A program made the translations under genes and the position numbers. A stretch of 64,000 bases of DNA, from positions 620,001 to 684,000 of the forward strand of contig NZ_LMIO01000003.1 in assembly GCF_001428745.1 (NCBI RefSeq), given 5' to 3'. The notes beneath the pieces are model-generated. The model did no database searches, was not told the origin of the DNA, and saw only the letters and a program-made list of their open reading frames with translations. Below are positions 34,709-43,775 of this stretch, piece by piece. The stretch comes from Leifsonia sp. Root227. GTDB lineage: Bacteria > Actinomycetota > Actinomycetes > Actinomycetales > Microbacteriaceae. Each line of letters begins with the position of its first letter. Position 1 is the stretch's first letter.

Positions 34709-35578
34709 ATGACCATCGTCGTCACCGGAGCAACCGGCAACCTCGGACGCCTCGTCGTCGAATCCCTCATCGCCCGCGGAGTTCCCGCCACCGACATCCG
34801 CGCGCTCGGCCGCTCGGCGGAGAAGCTCGCGCCCCTCGCGGCGCTCGGCGTGCAGACCGCGGCCATCGACTTCGAGAAGCCGGACACACTGGTGCCCGCG
34901 TTCGCCGGGGCGGATGCGCTCCTGCTCGTCTCCGGCAGCGAGGTCGGCAAGCGCGTGCAGCAGCACGCCAACGCGATCGACGCGGCCGTCGCCGCCGGGG
35001 TCGGCCGGATCGTCTACACCAGCGCGCCGCACGCCGACGACACCGCGCTCGTCCTCGCTCCGGAGCACACCGCAACCGAGAGGCTGCTCGCGGAGTCCGG
35101 TCTGCCGGTGACGATCCTCCGCAACAACTGGTACACCGAGAACTACGTCGGCCAGGTCGACACCGCCGCGGCGACGGGCGAGATCGTGTCGAGCGCCGCG
35201 GATGGCCGGGTCGCGAGCGCATCGCGCGCCGACTACGCGGACGCCGCAGCCGTGGTCCTCAGCACTCCCGGCCACGACGGAGCGGTCTACGAGCTCTCCG
35301 GCGATGTCGCCTGGACGTTCGCCGACCTCGCCGAGACGGTCTCGGATATCCTGGGCCAGCCCGTCGCATACCGGTCGGTGAGCCCGGAGGAGCACGTGAG
35401 TATCCTGACCGGTGCCGGGCTGGACGACGGCACTGCAGGGTTCGTCGTGGCGCTCGACGGCAACATCCGCGACGGCGCGCTCGCCGACGCGACGCCGACG
35501 CTCAGCGAGCTGATCGGACGGCCGACCACGCCGCTCGCGGCCGGCCTGCGCGAGGCGCGCAGCGAGGCCGCTGCGTAA
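34709..35578 (+). CDS. NmrA-type NAD(P)H-dependent oxidoreductase (QorB-like)
   Basis: A 289-residue atypical short-chain dehydrogenase. The Rossmann motif is TGATGNLGR at residues 7-15. No catalytic YxxxK is apparent, as in NmrA and quinone oxidoreductase 2. LRNNWYTENY is a family phrase. QorB (YtfG) reduces quinones with NADPH, and its gene is often beside an HxlR regulator (QorR), which matches here. AAAGGAA lies 7-10 nt before the ATG. A terminator follows at 35616. Confidence 0.87.
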   Translation: MTIVVTGATGNLGRLVVESLIARGVPATDIRALGRSAEKLAPLAALGVQTAAIDFEKPDTLVPAFAGADALLLVSGSEVGKRVQQHANAIDAAVAAGVGRIVYTSAPHADDTALVLAPEHTATERLLAESGLPVTILRNNWYTENYVGQVDTAAATGEIVSSAADGRVASASRADYADAAAVVLSTPGHDGAVYELSGDVAWTFADLAETVSDILGQPVAYRSVSPEEHVSILTGAGLDDGTAGFVVALDGNIRDGALADATPTLSELIGRPTTPLAAGLREARSEAAA

Positions 35579-35615
35579 CCGCATCCGGAGACGGAGCAGG
35601 AGCAGGAAACGCAGC

Positions 35616-35646
35616 AACGGCCCGGTGCGGGATGCGCCGGGCCGTT
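35616..35646. terminator. bidirectional terminator after the NmrA-type gene
   Basis: AACGGCCCGG (35616-35625) pairs exactly with CCGGGCCGTT (35637-35646) around an 11-nt loop, between convergent genes. Confidence 0.8.
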
Positions 35647-35677
35647 CGTCGTTCGTCGTGCGGACGGCCGGGACGTT

Positions 35678-36370
35678 CTACGGGGTGGGCGTGCTCGTCG
35701 GCGGAGGAGTGATCCCGCTGTAGAAGTCGATCAGCACGGGATCGGTGAGCAGCACCGCAGACATGAAGCCGAGTAGCGCGATCAGCGCGACGACGCCGGC
35801 GATGAGCGGGATGTAGAACGCCATCCTGCGCTTGACCAGCAGCCAGACGGACAGGGCGGTCGAGATCACCCAGAGCAGCCCGATGACGACAGCGCCGGCG
35901 ATCAGCGTTCCTTGCACCGACGCCGCCGGCGTGTAGTCGCCGAGGTTCTGGTTGAGGTGCATCAGCTGCATCGCGGAGGGCAGCGAGAGCAGACCGCTGA
36001 TCGAGTTGGTGGCGCCGAACAGGCCGAAGACGATCAGCACGACGGTGACGATCATGTTCCAGCGCGGTGCGTCGGAGCGCAGCTGCGTCGACGGGCTCTG
36101 CTGGTGCTGGCTGGCGAAGCCCGGACGGTCCGCGTACGGGGCGCGCGCATCCCGGTGGACGGGGATCGCGGCGCGCTGGGCGGCGTCGCGGTGCGCGGCG
36201 TCCTGCTGGGCCGCGTCCCCGTGTTCGCCGTAGCGGTCGGGCTCTGCTGTGGGATGCGAGGTGTCCAGTCGGTTCGCATCCGCCGGTGGATGCCACACCC
36301 ATCCCTCCGGCGCGAGCTCGCCGTACTTCGGGCGGGGTCGCTGGTCGGGTTTCTGTTCCTCGTCGGCCAT
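35678..36370 (-). CDS. DUF6264-like membrane protein
   Basis: A 230-residue protein. The N-terminal half is hydrophilic and low complexity (PKYGELAPEGWVWHPP, then repeated DAAQ/DAAH units), and the C-terminal half has four hydrophobic segments. The opening phrase KYGELAPEGWVW is what I associate with the Microbacteriaceae DUF6264 group; that assignment is from memory. The ATG at 36370 has GGAGG 9 nt upstream. It is 63 bp downstream of fbaA and may be co-transcribed. Function unknown. Confidence 0.75.
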   Translation of the reverse strand: MADEEQKPDQRPRPKYGELAPEGWVWHPPADANRLDTSHPTAEPDRYGEHGDAAQQDAAHRDAAQRAAIPVHRDARAPYADRPGFASQHQQSPSTQLRSDAPRWNMIVTVVLIVFGLFGATNSISGLLSLPSAMQLMHLNQNLGDYTPAASVQGTLIAGAVVIGLLWVISTALSVWLLVKRRMAFYIPLIAGVVALIALLGFMSAVLLTDPVLIDFYSGITPPPTSTPTP

Positions 36371-36433
36371 GGCGGCCAACCTCCCTGGATATGACGCGGC
36401 GGCCGGAGCGCGAGCCCCGACCGCCGCGATGTA

Positions 36434-37462
36434 CTACTTGCCGGAGTGTCCGGCAGAGCCGAGCTGCTTGGTGGCCTCGATCACGCGGGCGGCCATCGCC
36501 GTCTCCGCGACCTTGCCCCACGCGCGCGGGTCGTACAGCTTCTTGTTGCCGACCTCGCCGTCCACCTTGAGGACGCCGTCGTAGTTCTTGAACATGTAGT
36601 CGGCGATCGAGCGGGTGAACGCGTACTGCGTGTCCGTGTCGATGTTCATCTTGATGACGCCGTTGGCGACCGCTTCGGCGATCTCGGCGTCGGTGGAGCC
36701 GGAGCCGCCGTGGAACACCAGGTCGAGCGGCTTGGGGCCGTGACCGTACTTGGCGGCGAGGCCGTCCTGGATCGTCTTCAGCAGCTCGGGGCGCAGCTTG
36801 ACGTTGCCCGGCTTGTACACGCCGTGCACGTTGCCGAAGGTGAGGGCGGCCATGTAGCGGCCGTTCTCGCCGAGGCCGAGCGCCTCGACGGCCTTCTCCA
36901 CGTCCGCGAGGGTCGTGTAGAGCGCCTCGTTGGAGCCCTCGTGCTGCACGCCGTCCTCTTCGCCGCCGACGACGCCGATCTCGACCTCGAGGATGGCGTT
37001 GATGGCCTTGGTGCGCTTGATCATGTCCTGCGCGATCTCGAGGTTCTCCGCGAGCGGCACAGCAGAGCCGTCCCACATGTGGGACTGGAAGATCGGGTTG
37101 CGCCCAGCGCGGACTTCCTCTTCGGAGGCGGCGATGAGCGGCAGCACGAAGCTGTCGAGCGCGTCCTTGGGGCAGTGGTCGGTGTGCAGGGCGACCGTGA
37201 TCGGGTAGTTCTTGGCGACCTCGGTGGCGAACTTCGCGAAGGCGATGGCGCCCGCCGCGCGGTTCTTGACGGTCTGACCGGCGAAGTAGTCTGCGCCGCC
37301 GGTGGTCACCTGGATGATGCCGTCGCTGCCGGCCTCCGTCAGGCCCTGGAGGACCGAGTTGATCGTCTGCGACGACGACACGTTGAACGCGGGGTACGCG
37401 AAACCACCGGCCTTCGCCTTGTCGAGCATTTCTGCATATTGGTCCGGCGTGGCGATGGGCAT
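36434..37462 (-). CDS. fbaA: class II fructose-bisphosphate aldolase
   Basis: A 342-residue zinc aldolase of glycolysis and gluconeogenesis. Zinc-binding and catalytic residues lie in ALHTDHCPKD (H93, D95, H96). Later sites are FGNVHGVYKPG and LVFHGGSGS. The length and sequence fit class IIA. AAGGAG lies 6 nt before the ATG. TATGAT at 37499-37504 is a likely -10. It is divergent from glpX, so opposing and supporting gluconeogenic steps are encoded side by side. Confidence 0.95.
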   Translation of the reverse strand: MPIATPDQYAEMLDKAKAGGFAYPAFNVSSSQTINSVLQGLTEAGSDGIIQVTTGGADYFAGQTVKNRAAGAIAFAKFATEVAKNYPITVALHTDHCPKDALDSFVLPLIAASEEEVRAGRNPIFQSHMWDGSAVPLAENLEIAQDMIKRTKAINAILEVEIGVVGGEEDGVQHEGSNEALYTTLADVEKAVEALGLGENGRYMAALTFGNVHGVYKPGNVKLRPELLKTIQDGLAAKYGHGPKPLDLVFHGGSGSTDAEIAEAVANGVIKMNIDTDTQYAFTRSIADYMFKNYDGVLKVDGEVGNKKLYDPRAWGKVAETAMAARVIEATKQLGSAGHSGK

Positions 37463-37498
37463 TGCAGCTCCTTGAAGTCGAAGTGTCGAACGGGTCTC

Positions 37499-37504
37499 AT
37501 CATA
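37499..37504 (-). promoter_or_regulatory. -10 box of fbaA
   Basis: TATGAT on the minus strand about 37 bp before the fbaA ATG, leaving a short leader with an AAGGAG site. Confidence 0.5.
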
Positions 37505-37693
37505 CCGAGCCGGTGGGAGCGCTCCTGCTGGCGGGGGAGGAGCCCCGCTCGGGGGCATAGATGCGCCGGCCGCGTACGCCAGGTGAACGTTCGTGCGCTT
37601 TCCGTCGTCGCGCGGCGGCGCGCGGATACACTGGCATCGCCGATACAGCAGCGTCGAAGACGACGACATCGAATCCGTCCGGGAGGACCCATC

Positions 37694-38695
37694 ATGATCA
37701 GCACTGACACCGCATCCCTCTACCTGCATCCAGACAGGAACCTGGCCATGGAGCTCGTCAGAGCGACAGAGGCCGCGGCGATCCGGGCGACGCCGTTCAT
37801 CGGCAGGGGCGACAAGAATGCGGCGGACGGCGCAGCCGTGGATGCGATGCGCAAGTTTCTCGGCACCGTCAACTTCGACGGGCTGATCATCATCGGCGAG
37901 GGCGAGAAGGACAACGCCCCGATGCTGTTCAACGGCGAGCACGTCGGCAACGGTCGCGGACCGGCGGTGGACATCGCCGTCGACCCGATCGACGGCACGT
38001 CGCTGACCGCCGCCGGCCGCCAGAACGCGCTGTCGGTGATCGCGGTGTCCGACCGAGGTTCGATGCTGGATGCGTCGAGCGTGTTCTACATGGACAAGAT
38101 CGTCACGGGGCCGGAGGGCATCGGGGTCGTCGACCTCTCGCAGTCGATCGGGGACAACATCCGCGAGCTGGCGAAGGCGAAGGGCAAGCCGGTGGGCGAG
38201 GTCCGCGTCGCCGTCCTGGACCGGCCGCGTCACGAGGGACTGATCGACGAGATCCGCGCCGCGGGAGCGGGGACCAGGCTGATGCTCGACGGCGACGTCG
38301 CCGGCGGCATCAACGCCGCCCGCTACGAATCGCGCATCGACATGTGCGTCGGCATCGGCGGGAGCCCGGAGGGCATCACGACGGCGTGCGCGATCAAGGC
38401 GCTCGGCGGGTTCATGCAGGGCAAGCTGGCGCCGAAGGATGGCGCGGAGCGTGCCGGCGGCATCGCGGCCGGTCTCGACATGGACCGCATCTACGGTGCT
38501 GACGACCTGGTGCAGGGCGACAACACGTTCTTCGTCGCGACCGGCGTCACGGACGGCGGCCTGGTCGAGGGTGTGCGCCGCAAGGGCCCGATCATCCGCA
38601 CAGAGAGCATCGTCCTGCGCAGCAAGTCCGGCACCATCCGCCGTGTGATCGCGGACCACCTCGCGGCCAAGTGGCTCGAGGCCGACCAGCTCTGA
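37694..38695 (+). CDS. glpX: class II fructose-1,6-bisphosphatase
   Basis: A 333-residue GlpX-type phosphatase, the main FBPase of actinobacteria. Metal sites are in IIIGEGEKDNAPML and VDPIDGTSLTA, and MLDGDVAGGINAARY with GIGGSPEG form the sugar-phosphate site. GGGAGGA lies about 7 nt before ATG 37694. GATACACT near 37635 may contain the -10. Palindromic element E begins 14 bp after the stop. Confidence 0.95.
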   Translation: MISTDTASLYLHPDRNLAMELVRATEAAAIRATPFIGRGDKNAADGAAVDAMRKFLGTVNFDGLIIIGEGEKDNAPMLFNGEHVGNGRGPAVDIAVDPIDGTSLTAAGRQNALSVIAVSDRGSMLDASSVFYMDKIVTGPEGIGVVDLSQSIGDNIRELAKAKGKPVGEVRVAVLDRPRHEGLIDEIRAAGAGTRLMLDGDVAGGINAARYESRIDMCVGIGGSPEGITTACAIKALGGFMQGKLAPKDGAERAGGIAAGLDMDRIYGADDLVQGDNTFFVATGVTDGGLVEGVRRKGPIIRTESIVLRSKSGTIRRVIADHLAAKWLEADQL

Positions 38696-38708
38696 GCCGT
38701 TCCCACAC

Positions 38709-38771
38709 CATCGAGCCCGGAGTTGTTCACGCCCGCGTCCGGCGCGTCGCCTGAACTCCGGACTCGATGGC
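38709..38771. repeat. dispersed palindromic element, copy E (degenerate)
   Basis: Left arm from 38709 (CCATCGAGCCCGGAGTTGTTC region) and right arm 38754-38771 pair at 17 of 18 positions near the base. The right arm lacks the five bases AACAA present in copies C and D. The interior keeps GCGTCGCCTGAAC. It lies between convergent glpX and rmuC. Confidence 0.75.
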
Positions 38772-38795
38772 TGGGGTCAGGTCAGGCGGCTGGGG

Positions 38796-40172
38796 TCAGG
38801 CGGAGCGGCGGTCGGGGAGGGCAGCGGCAGGGGCGGTGGTGGGCTCGTCGTCGAGCTCGGCGACGAGCTCGAACGCGGTGAGTTCTCGCGGCGCCTCGTC
38901 GATGCCTTCGAGGACGCCGATCATCTTGGACTCGTCGAGGGCGTTCAGCTTGCGGGCGGCCGGGAAGACCTGGCGCTCGAACGAGCCGACGAAGCCGTTG
39001 TAGTCCTTGACCGTGCGCTCCAGCGAGCGGCCGAGCTTCTCGATGTGGCCGGCGGTGGTGGACAGGCGTGTGTAGAGGGTGCGGCTCAGGTCGAAGAGCT
39101 GCTTCGCCTCCTGGGTGAGCACATCCTGCTGCCAGCTGAACGCCACCGTCTTCAGCACCGACCACAGCGTGACGGGCGAGGCGAGGGCGACCCGCTTGCT
39201 GAAGGCGAACTCCATGATCGACGGGTCCGCCTCCATCGCCGACGACACCAGCGACTCGCTCGGGATGAACGCGATCACCAGCTCGGGGGAGGAGTCGAGA
39301 CCCGTCCAATACGCCTTGTTGCCGAGGGCCGTGATGTGGTCGCGCACCGCCTTGACGTGCTGCTTGAGCAGCGCATCCCGCTGGGCGCCGTCCGCTCCGG
39401 TGGCGGTGGCAGGGATCTGGCTCGCCTCGAGATAGGCGTTGAACGGCACCTTGGCGTCGAGCGCGATGCTCTTGCCGCCCGGCAGGTGCACGATCATGTC
39501 CGGACGCCCAGCGCCGGATTCCGACTGGATGCTCGACTGCACGCTGAAGTCGACGCGCTCGATCAGCCCGGCCGCCTCGACCACGCTGCGCAGCTGCGTC
39601 TCGCCCCACACGCCGCGCGTGCTGTTGGAGCGCAGCGCAGACGCCAGCGACTCCGCCGTGCTGCGCAGGCGCTCTTCCGACTCCGTGGCCGACTTGAGCT
39701 GCTGCGCGAGCTCGCCGTGCTGCTGGTTGCGCTGCGTCTCGAGCTCGGTGACCTTCTTCTGCATGTCGCTCAGGCTCTCGCGCACCGGGGCGAGCGCCTG
39801 CAGCACCTTGCTCTCCGCCCGCTCCCTCTGCTCCCTGGCCTCCCCTTCGACGCGGTGGCGCTCGACCAGCTCGCGGTACTGCAGCTGGTGCGAGATGACC
39901 TGCTCGCGGAGTGCATCCGCCGTGGCCTGCGTGGCGGCGAGGTCTTGCCGGATCTCGGCCTGCACAGCCGCCTCCGCCGCGCGGAGCTCCGCCAGCTCTG
40001 CCGCGTGGCGCGCCGCGACGACGGCCGGGTCCTCCACGGGAACGGCCGGGGAGGCCGATGCCGCCGACTCGGCGCGACGACGCAGGAGCGTGGCGACGGC
40101 GAAGCCGCCCGCCGCCGCTCCGAGCACGATTCCGGCGAGGAGTCCGAGGAGAAGGGAGAGGATGGGGTCCAT
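38796..40172 (-). CDS. rmuC: DNA recombination protein RmuC
   Basis: A 458-residue protein: one N-terminal transmembrane helix (about 4-28), a long coiled coil (about 50-190), then the RmuC nuclease-like domain with NSTRGVWGETQLRSVVEAAGL, SIALDAKVPFNAYLEA and FIPSESLVS. RmuC limits inversion between short repeats. CACACT 6 nt before ATG 40172 could be a -10. It ends 24 bp from palindromic element E and is divergent from the iol operon. Confidence 0.92.
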   Translation of the reverse strand: MDPILSLLLGLLAGIVLGAAAGGFAVATLLRRRAESAASASPAVPVEDPAVVAARHAAELAELRAAEAAVQAEIRQDLAATQATADALREQVISHQLQYRELVERHRVEGEAREQRERAESKVLQALAPVRESLSDMQKKVTELETQRNQQHGELAQQLKSATESEERLRSTAESLASALRSNSTRGVWGETQLRSVVEAAGLIERVDFSVQSSIQSESGAGRPDMIVHLPGGKSIALDAKVPFNAYLEASQIPATATGADGAQRDALLKQHVKAVRDHITALGNKAYWTGLDSSPELVIAFIPSESLVSSAMEADPSIMEFAFSKRVALASPVTLWSVLKTVAFSWQQDVLTQEAKQLFDLSRTLYTRLSTTAGHIEKLGRSLERTVKDYNGFVGSFERQVFPAARKLNALDESKMIGVLEGIDEAPRELTAFELVAELDDEPTTAPAAALPDRRSA

Positions 40173-40231
40173 GCTTCGAGTGTGACAGGGGCCTCCGACA
40201 GTGGGAGGTTGCGCGCAGGGCACGCCGCGAA

Positions 40232-40261
40232 TAGGCTTTCCATGTCACTATGTCAGGACAT
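40232..40261 (+). promoter_or_regulatory. iol operon promoter and putative GntR operator
   Basis: A -10-like TAGGCT (40232-40237) is followed by ATGTCAGGACAT (40250-40261), an inverted repeat of ATGTC with a 2-bp centre. An extra ATGTC half-site is at 40242-40246. The same 11 bases occur in front of the GntR gene (49489). Binding just downstream of the -10 would block initiation. Confidence 0.65.
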
Positions 40262-40284
40262 ACGCGAAAGGCGGCCACCGAGGG

Positions 40285-41277
40285 ATGACCCAGATCACAG
40301 ATCAGGCGGCGGGAGCATCAGAGGCGCCGTTCGACCTCATCGCCATCGGCAGGTCAGGCGTGGACCTCTACCCGCTGCAGGACGGCGTCGGCCTCGAAGA
40401 GGTCAGCACGTTCGGCAAGTACCTCGGCGGGAGCGCCACCAACGTCACCGTCGCCGCTGCCCGCCACGGCCGCCGTGCGGCCATCGTCACGCGCACGGGC
40501 GCCGACCCGCTCGGTCGATACGTGAGCGCCGAGATCGCGCGGCTCGGCGTCGACAACCGCTTCGTCTCCACGGTCCCCGGCCTCAACACCCCGATCACGC
40601 TGTGCGAGATCTTCCCTCCTGACGACTTCCCGCTCTACTTCTACCGCGAGCCCATCGCGCCCGACCTCGTGATCGAGCCGTCCGAGCTCGACCTCGCCGC
40701 GATCCGGGATGCGCGCATCTTCTGGGCGACCGTCACCGGCCTCTCGCAGGAGCCGAGCCGCACCGCGCACCACGCCGCCTGGGAGGCTCGGGGACGCCGC
40801 CCGCTGACGGTCCTCGACCTCGACTACCGCCCGATGTTCTGGAACTCGCCTGCTGAGGCCACCGCCGAGGTGACCCGTGCGCTCGAACACGTCACCGTCG
40901 CCGTCGGCAACCGCGAGGAGTGCGAGATCGCCGTCGGGGAGACCGACCCTCACCGCGCGGCGGATGCGCTGCTCGACCGCGGCCTGGAGCTCGCCGTCGT
41001 GAAGCAGGGCCCGCGCGGCGTGCTCGCCAAGACGAGGACAGAGACCGTCGAGGTCGAGCCGTTCCCCGTGCAGGTGGTCAACGGCCTCGGCGCAGGCGAC
41101 GGCTTCGGCGGCGCCCTCTGCCACGGTCTGCTGGCAGGCTGGCCGCTCGAACAGGTGATCCGCTTCGCCAACGTGGCCGGCGCCATCGTCGCCAGCCGCC
41201 GCGAGTGCTCGACCGCCATGCCGACGACCGCAGAGGTCGACGCGCTGCTGGATGGAGCATCCCGTGCAGCTCGCTGA
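40285..41277 (+). CDS. iolC: 5-dehydro-2-deoxygluconokinase
   Basis: A 330-residue PfkB-family sugar kinase that phosphorylates 5-dehydro-2-deoxygluconate in inositol breakdown. Visible motifs are FGKYLGGSATNVTVAAARHG near the N-terminus and the catalytic NGLGAGDGFGGAL with its aspartate. IGRSGVDLYPLQ is characteristic of IolC. ATG 40285 is preceded by the GntR operator. It is first of a seven-gene operon and overlaps the next gene. Confidence 0.93.
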   Translation: MTQITDQAAGASEAPFDLIAIGRSGVDLYPLQDGVGLEEVSTFGKYLGGSATNVTVAAARHGRRAAIVTRTGADPLGRYVSAEIARLGVDNRFVSTVPGLNTPITLCEIFPPDDFPLYFYREPIAPDLVIEPSELDLAAIRDARIFWATVTGLSQEPSRTAHHAAWEARGRRPLTVLDLDYRPMFWNSPAEATAEVTRALEHVTVAVGNREECEIAVGETDPHRAADALLDRGLELAVVKQGPRGVLAKTRTETVEVEPFPVQVVNGLGAGDGFGGALCHGLLAGWPLEQVIRFANVAGAIVASRRECSTAMPTTAEVDALLDGASRAAR

Positions 41278-42166
41278 CGGCCCCATCTCAGCTGCCGACT
41301 TCGACAGGCTGCGCCGCATCCGCGCGGCGGAGCCTGAGCGGATCGCCGACGCCCTCGCCACTCGTCAGACGCGTGAACTGCTGACCGGGGACGACCGGCT
41401 CTTCATCGTCGCGGCCGACCATCCGGCGCGCGGCGCTCTCGGCGTCGGCTCCGACCCGCTCGCGATGGCAGACCGCTACGACCTGCTGCAGCGCCTCGCC
41501 GCGGCACTCGAACGACCGGGCGTGGATGGAGTGCTCGGCACCCCGGACATCATCGAGGACCTGGCCGTGCTCGGCCTCCTGGACGGCCGCATCGCCGTCG
41601 GCTCGATGAACCGCGGAGGGCTGCGCGGCGCCACCTTCGAGATGGACGACAGGTTCACCGCATACGACGTGGATGCGCTGGTCGCCGCCCGCCTCGACTT
41701 CGCCAAGCTCCTGGTCCGGATCAACCTCGCGGACGACGGCACCGCGGCCACCCTCGCAGCGTCGGCCGACGCGGTCACCGCCGCCGCCGCCGCCCGGCTG
41801 CCGATCATGATCGAGCCGTTCATGAGCGTGTGGAAGGACGAGCGGATCGTCAACGACCTGTCGACGGAGGCGGTGATCACCTCGGTGGCCGTCGCCTCCG
41901 GTCTCGGGGTGAGCTCGGCGTACAGCTGGCTGAAACTGCCGGTCGTCGACGACATGGCGGCGGTGATGGCGGCGACCACCCTGCCGACCCTGCTGCTCGG
42001 CGGCGATCCTGCACCAGGCGCCGCGCCGGGTGCGGTGTACGACGCCTGGGGGAGCGCCATCGGCCTGCCGGGCGTGAAGGGTCTCGTCGTCGGCCGCACC
42101 CTGCTCTACCCGGAGCACAACGACGTCGCGGCAGCGGTTGACCAGGCCGCATCCATCGTCCACTGA
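41264..42166 (+). CDS. Cgl0159-type (beta/alpha)8 protein of inositol catabolism
   Basis: A 300-residue TIM-barrel protein of the Cgl0159 family, probably acting as the aldolase on 2-deoxy-5-keto-gluconate 6-phosphate, replacing IolJ. FIVAADHPARGALGVG is the opening strand and DFAKLLVRIN holds a candidate Schiff-base lysine. GTG 41264 is preferred because GGAG lies 6 nt upstream; ATG 41252 is the alternative. Either overlaps iolC. The order iolC / Cgl0159 / iolA matches Corynebacterium glutamicum (recalled). The reaction is inferred from context. Confidence 0.82.
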   Translation: MQLADGPISAADFDRLRRIRAAEPERIADALATRQTRELLTGDDRLFIVAADHPARGALGVGSDPLAMADRYDLLQRLAAALERPGVDGVLGTPDIIEDLAVLGLLDGRIAVGSMNRGGLRGATFEMDDRFTAYDVDALVAARLDFAKLLVRINLADDGTAATLAASADAVTAAAAARLPIMIEPFMSVWKDERIVNDLSTEAVITSVAVASGLGVSSAYSWLKLPVVDDMAAVMAATTLPTLLLGGDPAPGAAPGAVYDAWGSAIGLPGVKGLVVGRTLLYPEHNDVAAAVDQAASIVH

Positions 42167-42261
42167 CCAGGCCACCGACCCACACACCCACGCCTCCCAC
42201 CCACGCTTCACCCCCACCGGCGTCACCCGCCCAGCACCGCCCGCGAAGGAGCATCAGTACC

Positions 42262-43767
42262 ATGTCAGACACCGACCTCCCCGTCATCCCGCACTACATC
42301 GGCGGCCGTCGCACGCCCAGCACCAGCGGCAGGCTCGCTCCGGTCTACGACCCGGCCATCGGCACGGCCAGCGCGAACGTCGGCCTGGCGGACGAGGCGG
42401 AGGTCGCCGCGGCGATCGACTCGGCCGCCGCAGCGTTCCCCGCCTGGCGCGACACCTCGATCGCCAAGCGCCAGCAGGTGATGTTCGCGTTCAGGGAGCT
42501 GCTGAACGCCCGCAAGGGCGACCTGGCCGAGATCGTGACGAGCGAGCACGGCAAGGTCGTCTCCGACGCGCTCGGCGAGATCACCCGCGGACTCGAGGTG
42601 GTGGAGCTGGCCACCGGATTCCCGCACCTCATCAAGGGCGAGCACTCCGAGAACGTCTCGACCGGCGTCGACGTTTACTCGCTCAAGCAGCCGCTCGGTG
42701 TCGTCGGCATCGTGAGCCCGTTCAACTTCCCGGCGATGGTGCCGCTGTGGTTCCTCCCCGTCGCCATCGCGGCAGGCAACGCCGTGGTGCTGAAGCCCAG
42801 CGAGAAAGACCCGTCCGCCGCGGTCTGGCTCGCCGAGCTGTTCACGGAGGCCGGGCTGCCCGACGGCGTCTTCACCGTGCTCCAGGGCGACAAGGTCGCC
42901 GTCGACGGGCTGCTGGAACACCCGGAGGTGCAGGCCATCTCCTTCGTCGGCTCCACCCCGATCGCCCGCTACATCTACGAGACCGCAGCGAAGAACGGCA
43001 AGCGCGTCCAGGCGCTCGGCGGCGCCAAGAACCACATGCTGGTGCTCCCGGATGCGGACCTCGACCTGGTCGCGGACGCCGCGGTCAACGCCGGGTTCGG
43101 CTCGGCGGGCGAGCGCTGCATGGCGATCAGCGTCATCGTCGCCGTCGAGCCCGTCGCCGACGAGCTCATCGCCAAGGTGACGGAGCGCGTCGCCGGCCTG
43201 CGCATCGGCGACGGCCGCCGCAACTGCGACATGGGCCCGCTGATCACGCGCGAGCACCGCGACAAGGTCGCGTCGTACATCGACGTGGCCATCGCGGACG
43301 GCGCGGATGTGGTCATCGACGGCCGCGGCATCGAGGTCGACGGCGCTGCGGATGGCTTCTGGCTGGGACCGACGCTGATCGACCGGGTGAGCACCTCATC
43401 CAGGGTCTACACGGAGGAGATCTTCGGACCCGTGCTCTCCGTGGTGCGCGTGGCAACGTACGAGGAGGGCGTCGAGCTCATCAACTCGGGCGCGTTCGGC
43501 AACGGCACGGCGATCTTCACCAACGACGGGGGAGCGGCGCGCCGCTTCCAGAACGAGGTGCAGGTGGGCATGATCGGGATCAACGTCCCCATCCCCGTGC
43601 CGGTGGCGTACTACTCGTTCGGCGGCTGGAAGCAGTCCCTGTTCGGCGACGCGAAAGCGTACGGTGTCCACGGCTTCGAGTTCTTCACGCGCGAGAAGGC
43701 CGTCACCAGCCGGTGGCTCGACCCGAGCCACGGCGGCATCAACCTCGGATTCCCGCAGACCAAGTAG
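42262..43767 (+). CDS. iolA: CoA-acylating methylmalonate-semialdehyde dehydrogenase
   Basis: A 501-residue ALDH6 enzyme that turns malonate semialdehyde into acetyl-CoA and CO2 at the end of inositol catabolism. The catalytic cysteine is C286 in SAGERCMAIS, and NAD contacts lie in VSPFNFPAMVP and FVGSTPIARY. Length is standard. The 95-bp upstream gap is C-rich with a GAAGGAG site. The next gene follows after 8 bp. Confidence 0.94.
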   Translation: MSDTDLPVIPHYIGGRRTPSTSGRLAPVYDPAIGTASANVGLADEAEVAAAIDSAAAAFPAWRDTSIAKRQQVMFAFRELLNARKGDLAEIVTSEHGKVVSDALGEITRGLEVVELATGFPHLIKGEHSENVSTGVDVYSLKQPLGVVGIVSPFNFPAMVPLWFLPVAIAAGNAVVLKPSEKDPSAAVWLAELFTEAGLPDGVFTVLQGDKVAVDGLLEHPEVQAISFVGSTPIARYIYETAAKNGKRVQALGGAKNHMLVLPDADLDLVADAAVNAGFGSAGERCMAISVIVAVEPVADELIAKVTERVAGLRIGDGRRNCDMGPLITREHRDKVASYIDVAIADGADVVIDGRGIEVDGAADGFWLGPTLIDRVSTSSRVYTEEIFGPVLSVVRVATYEEGVELINSGAFGNGTAIFTNDGGAARRFQNEVQVGMIGINVPIPVPVAYYSFGGWKQSLFGDAKAYGVHGFEFFTREKAVTSRWLDPSHGGINLGFPQTK

Positions 43768-43775
43768 GAGCAGTC

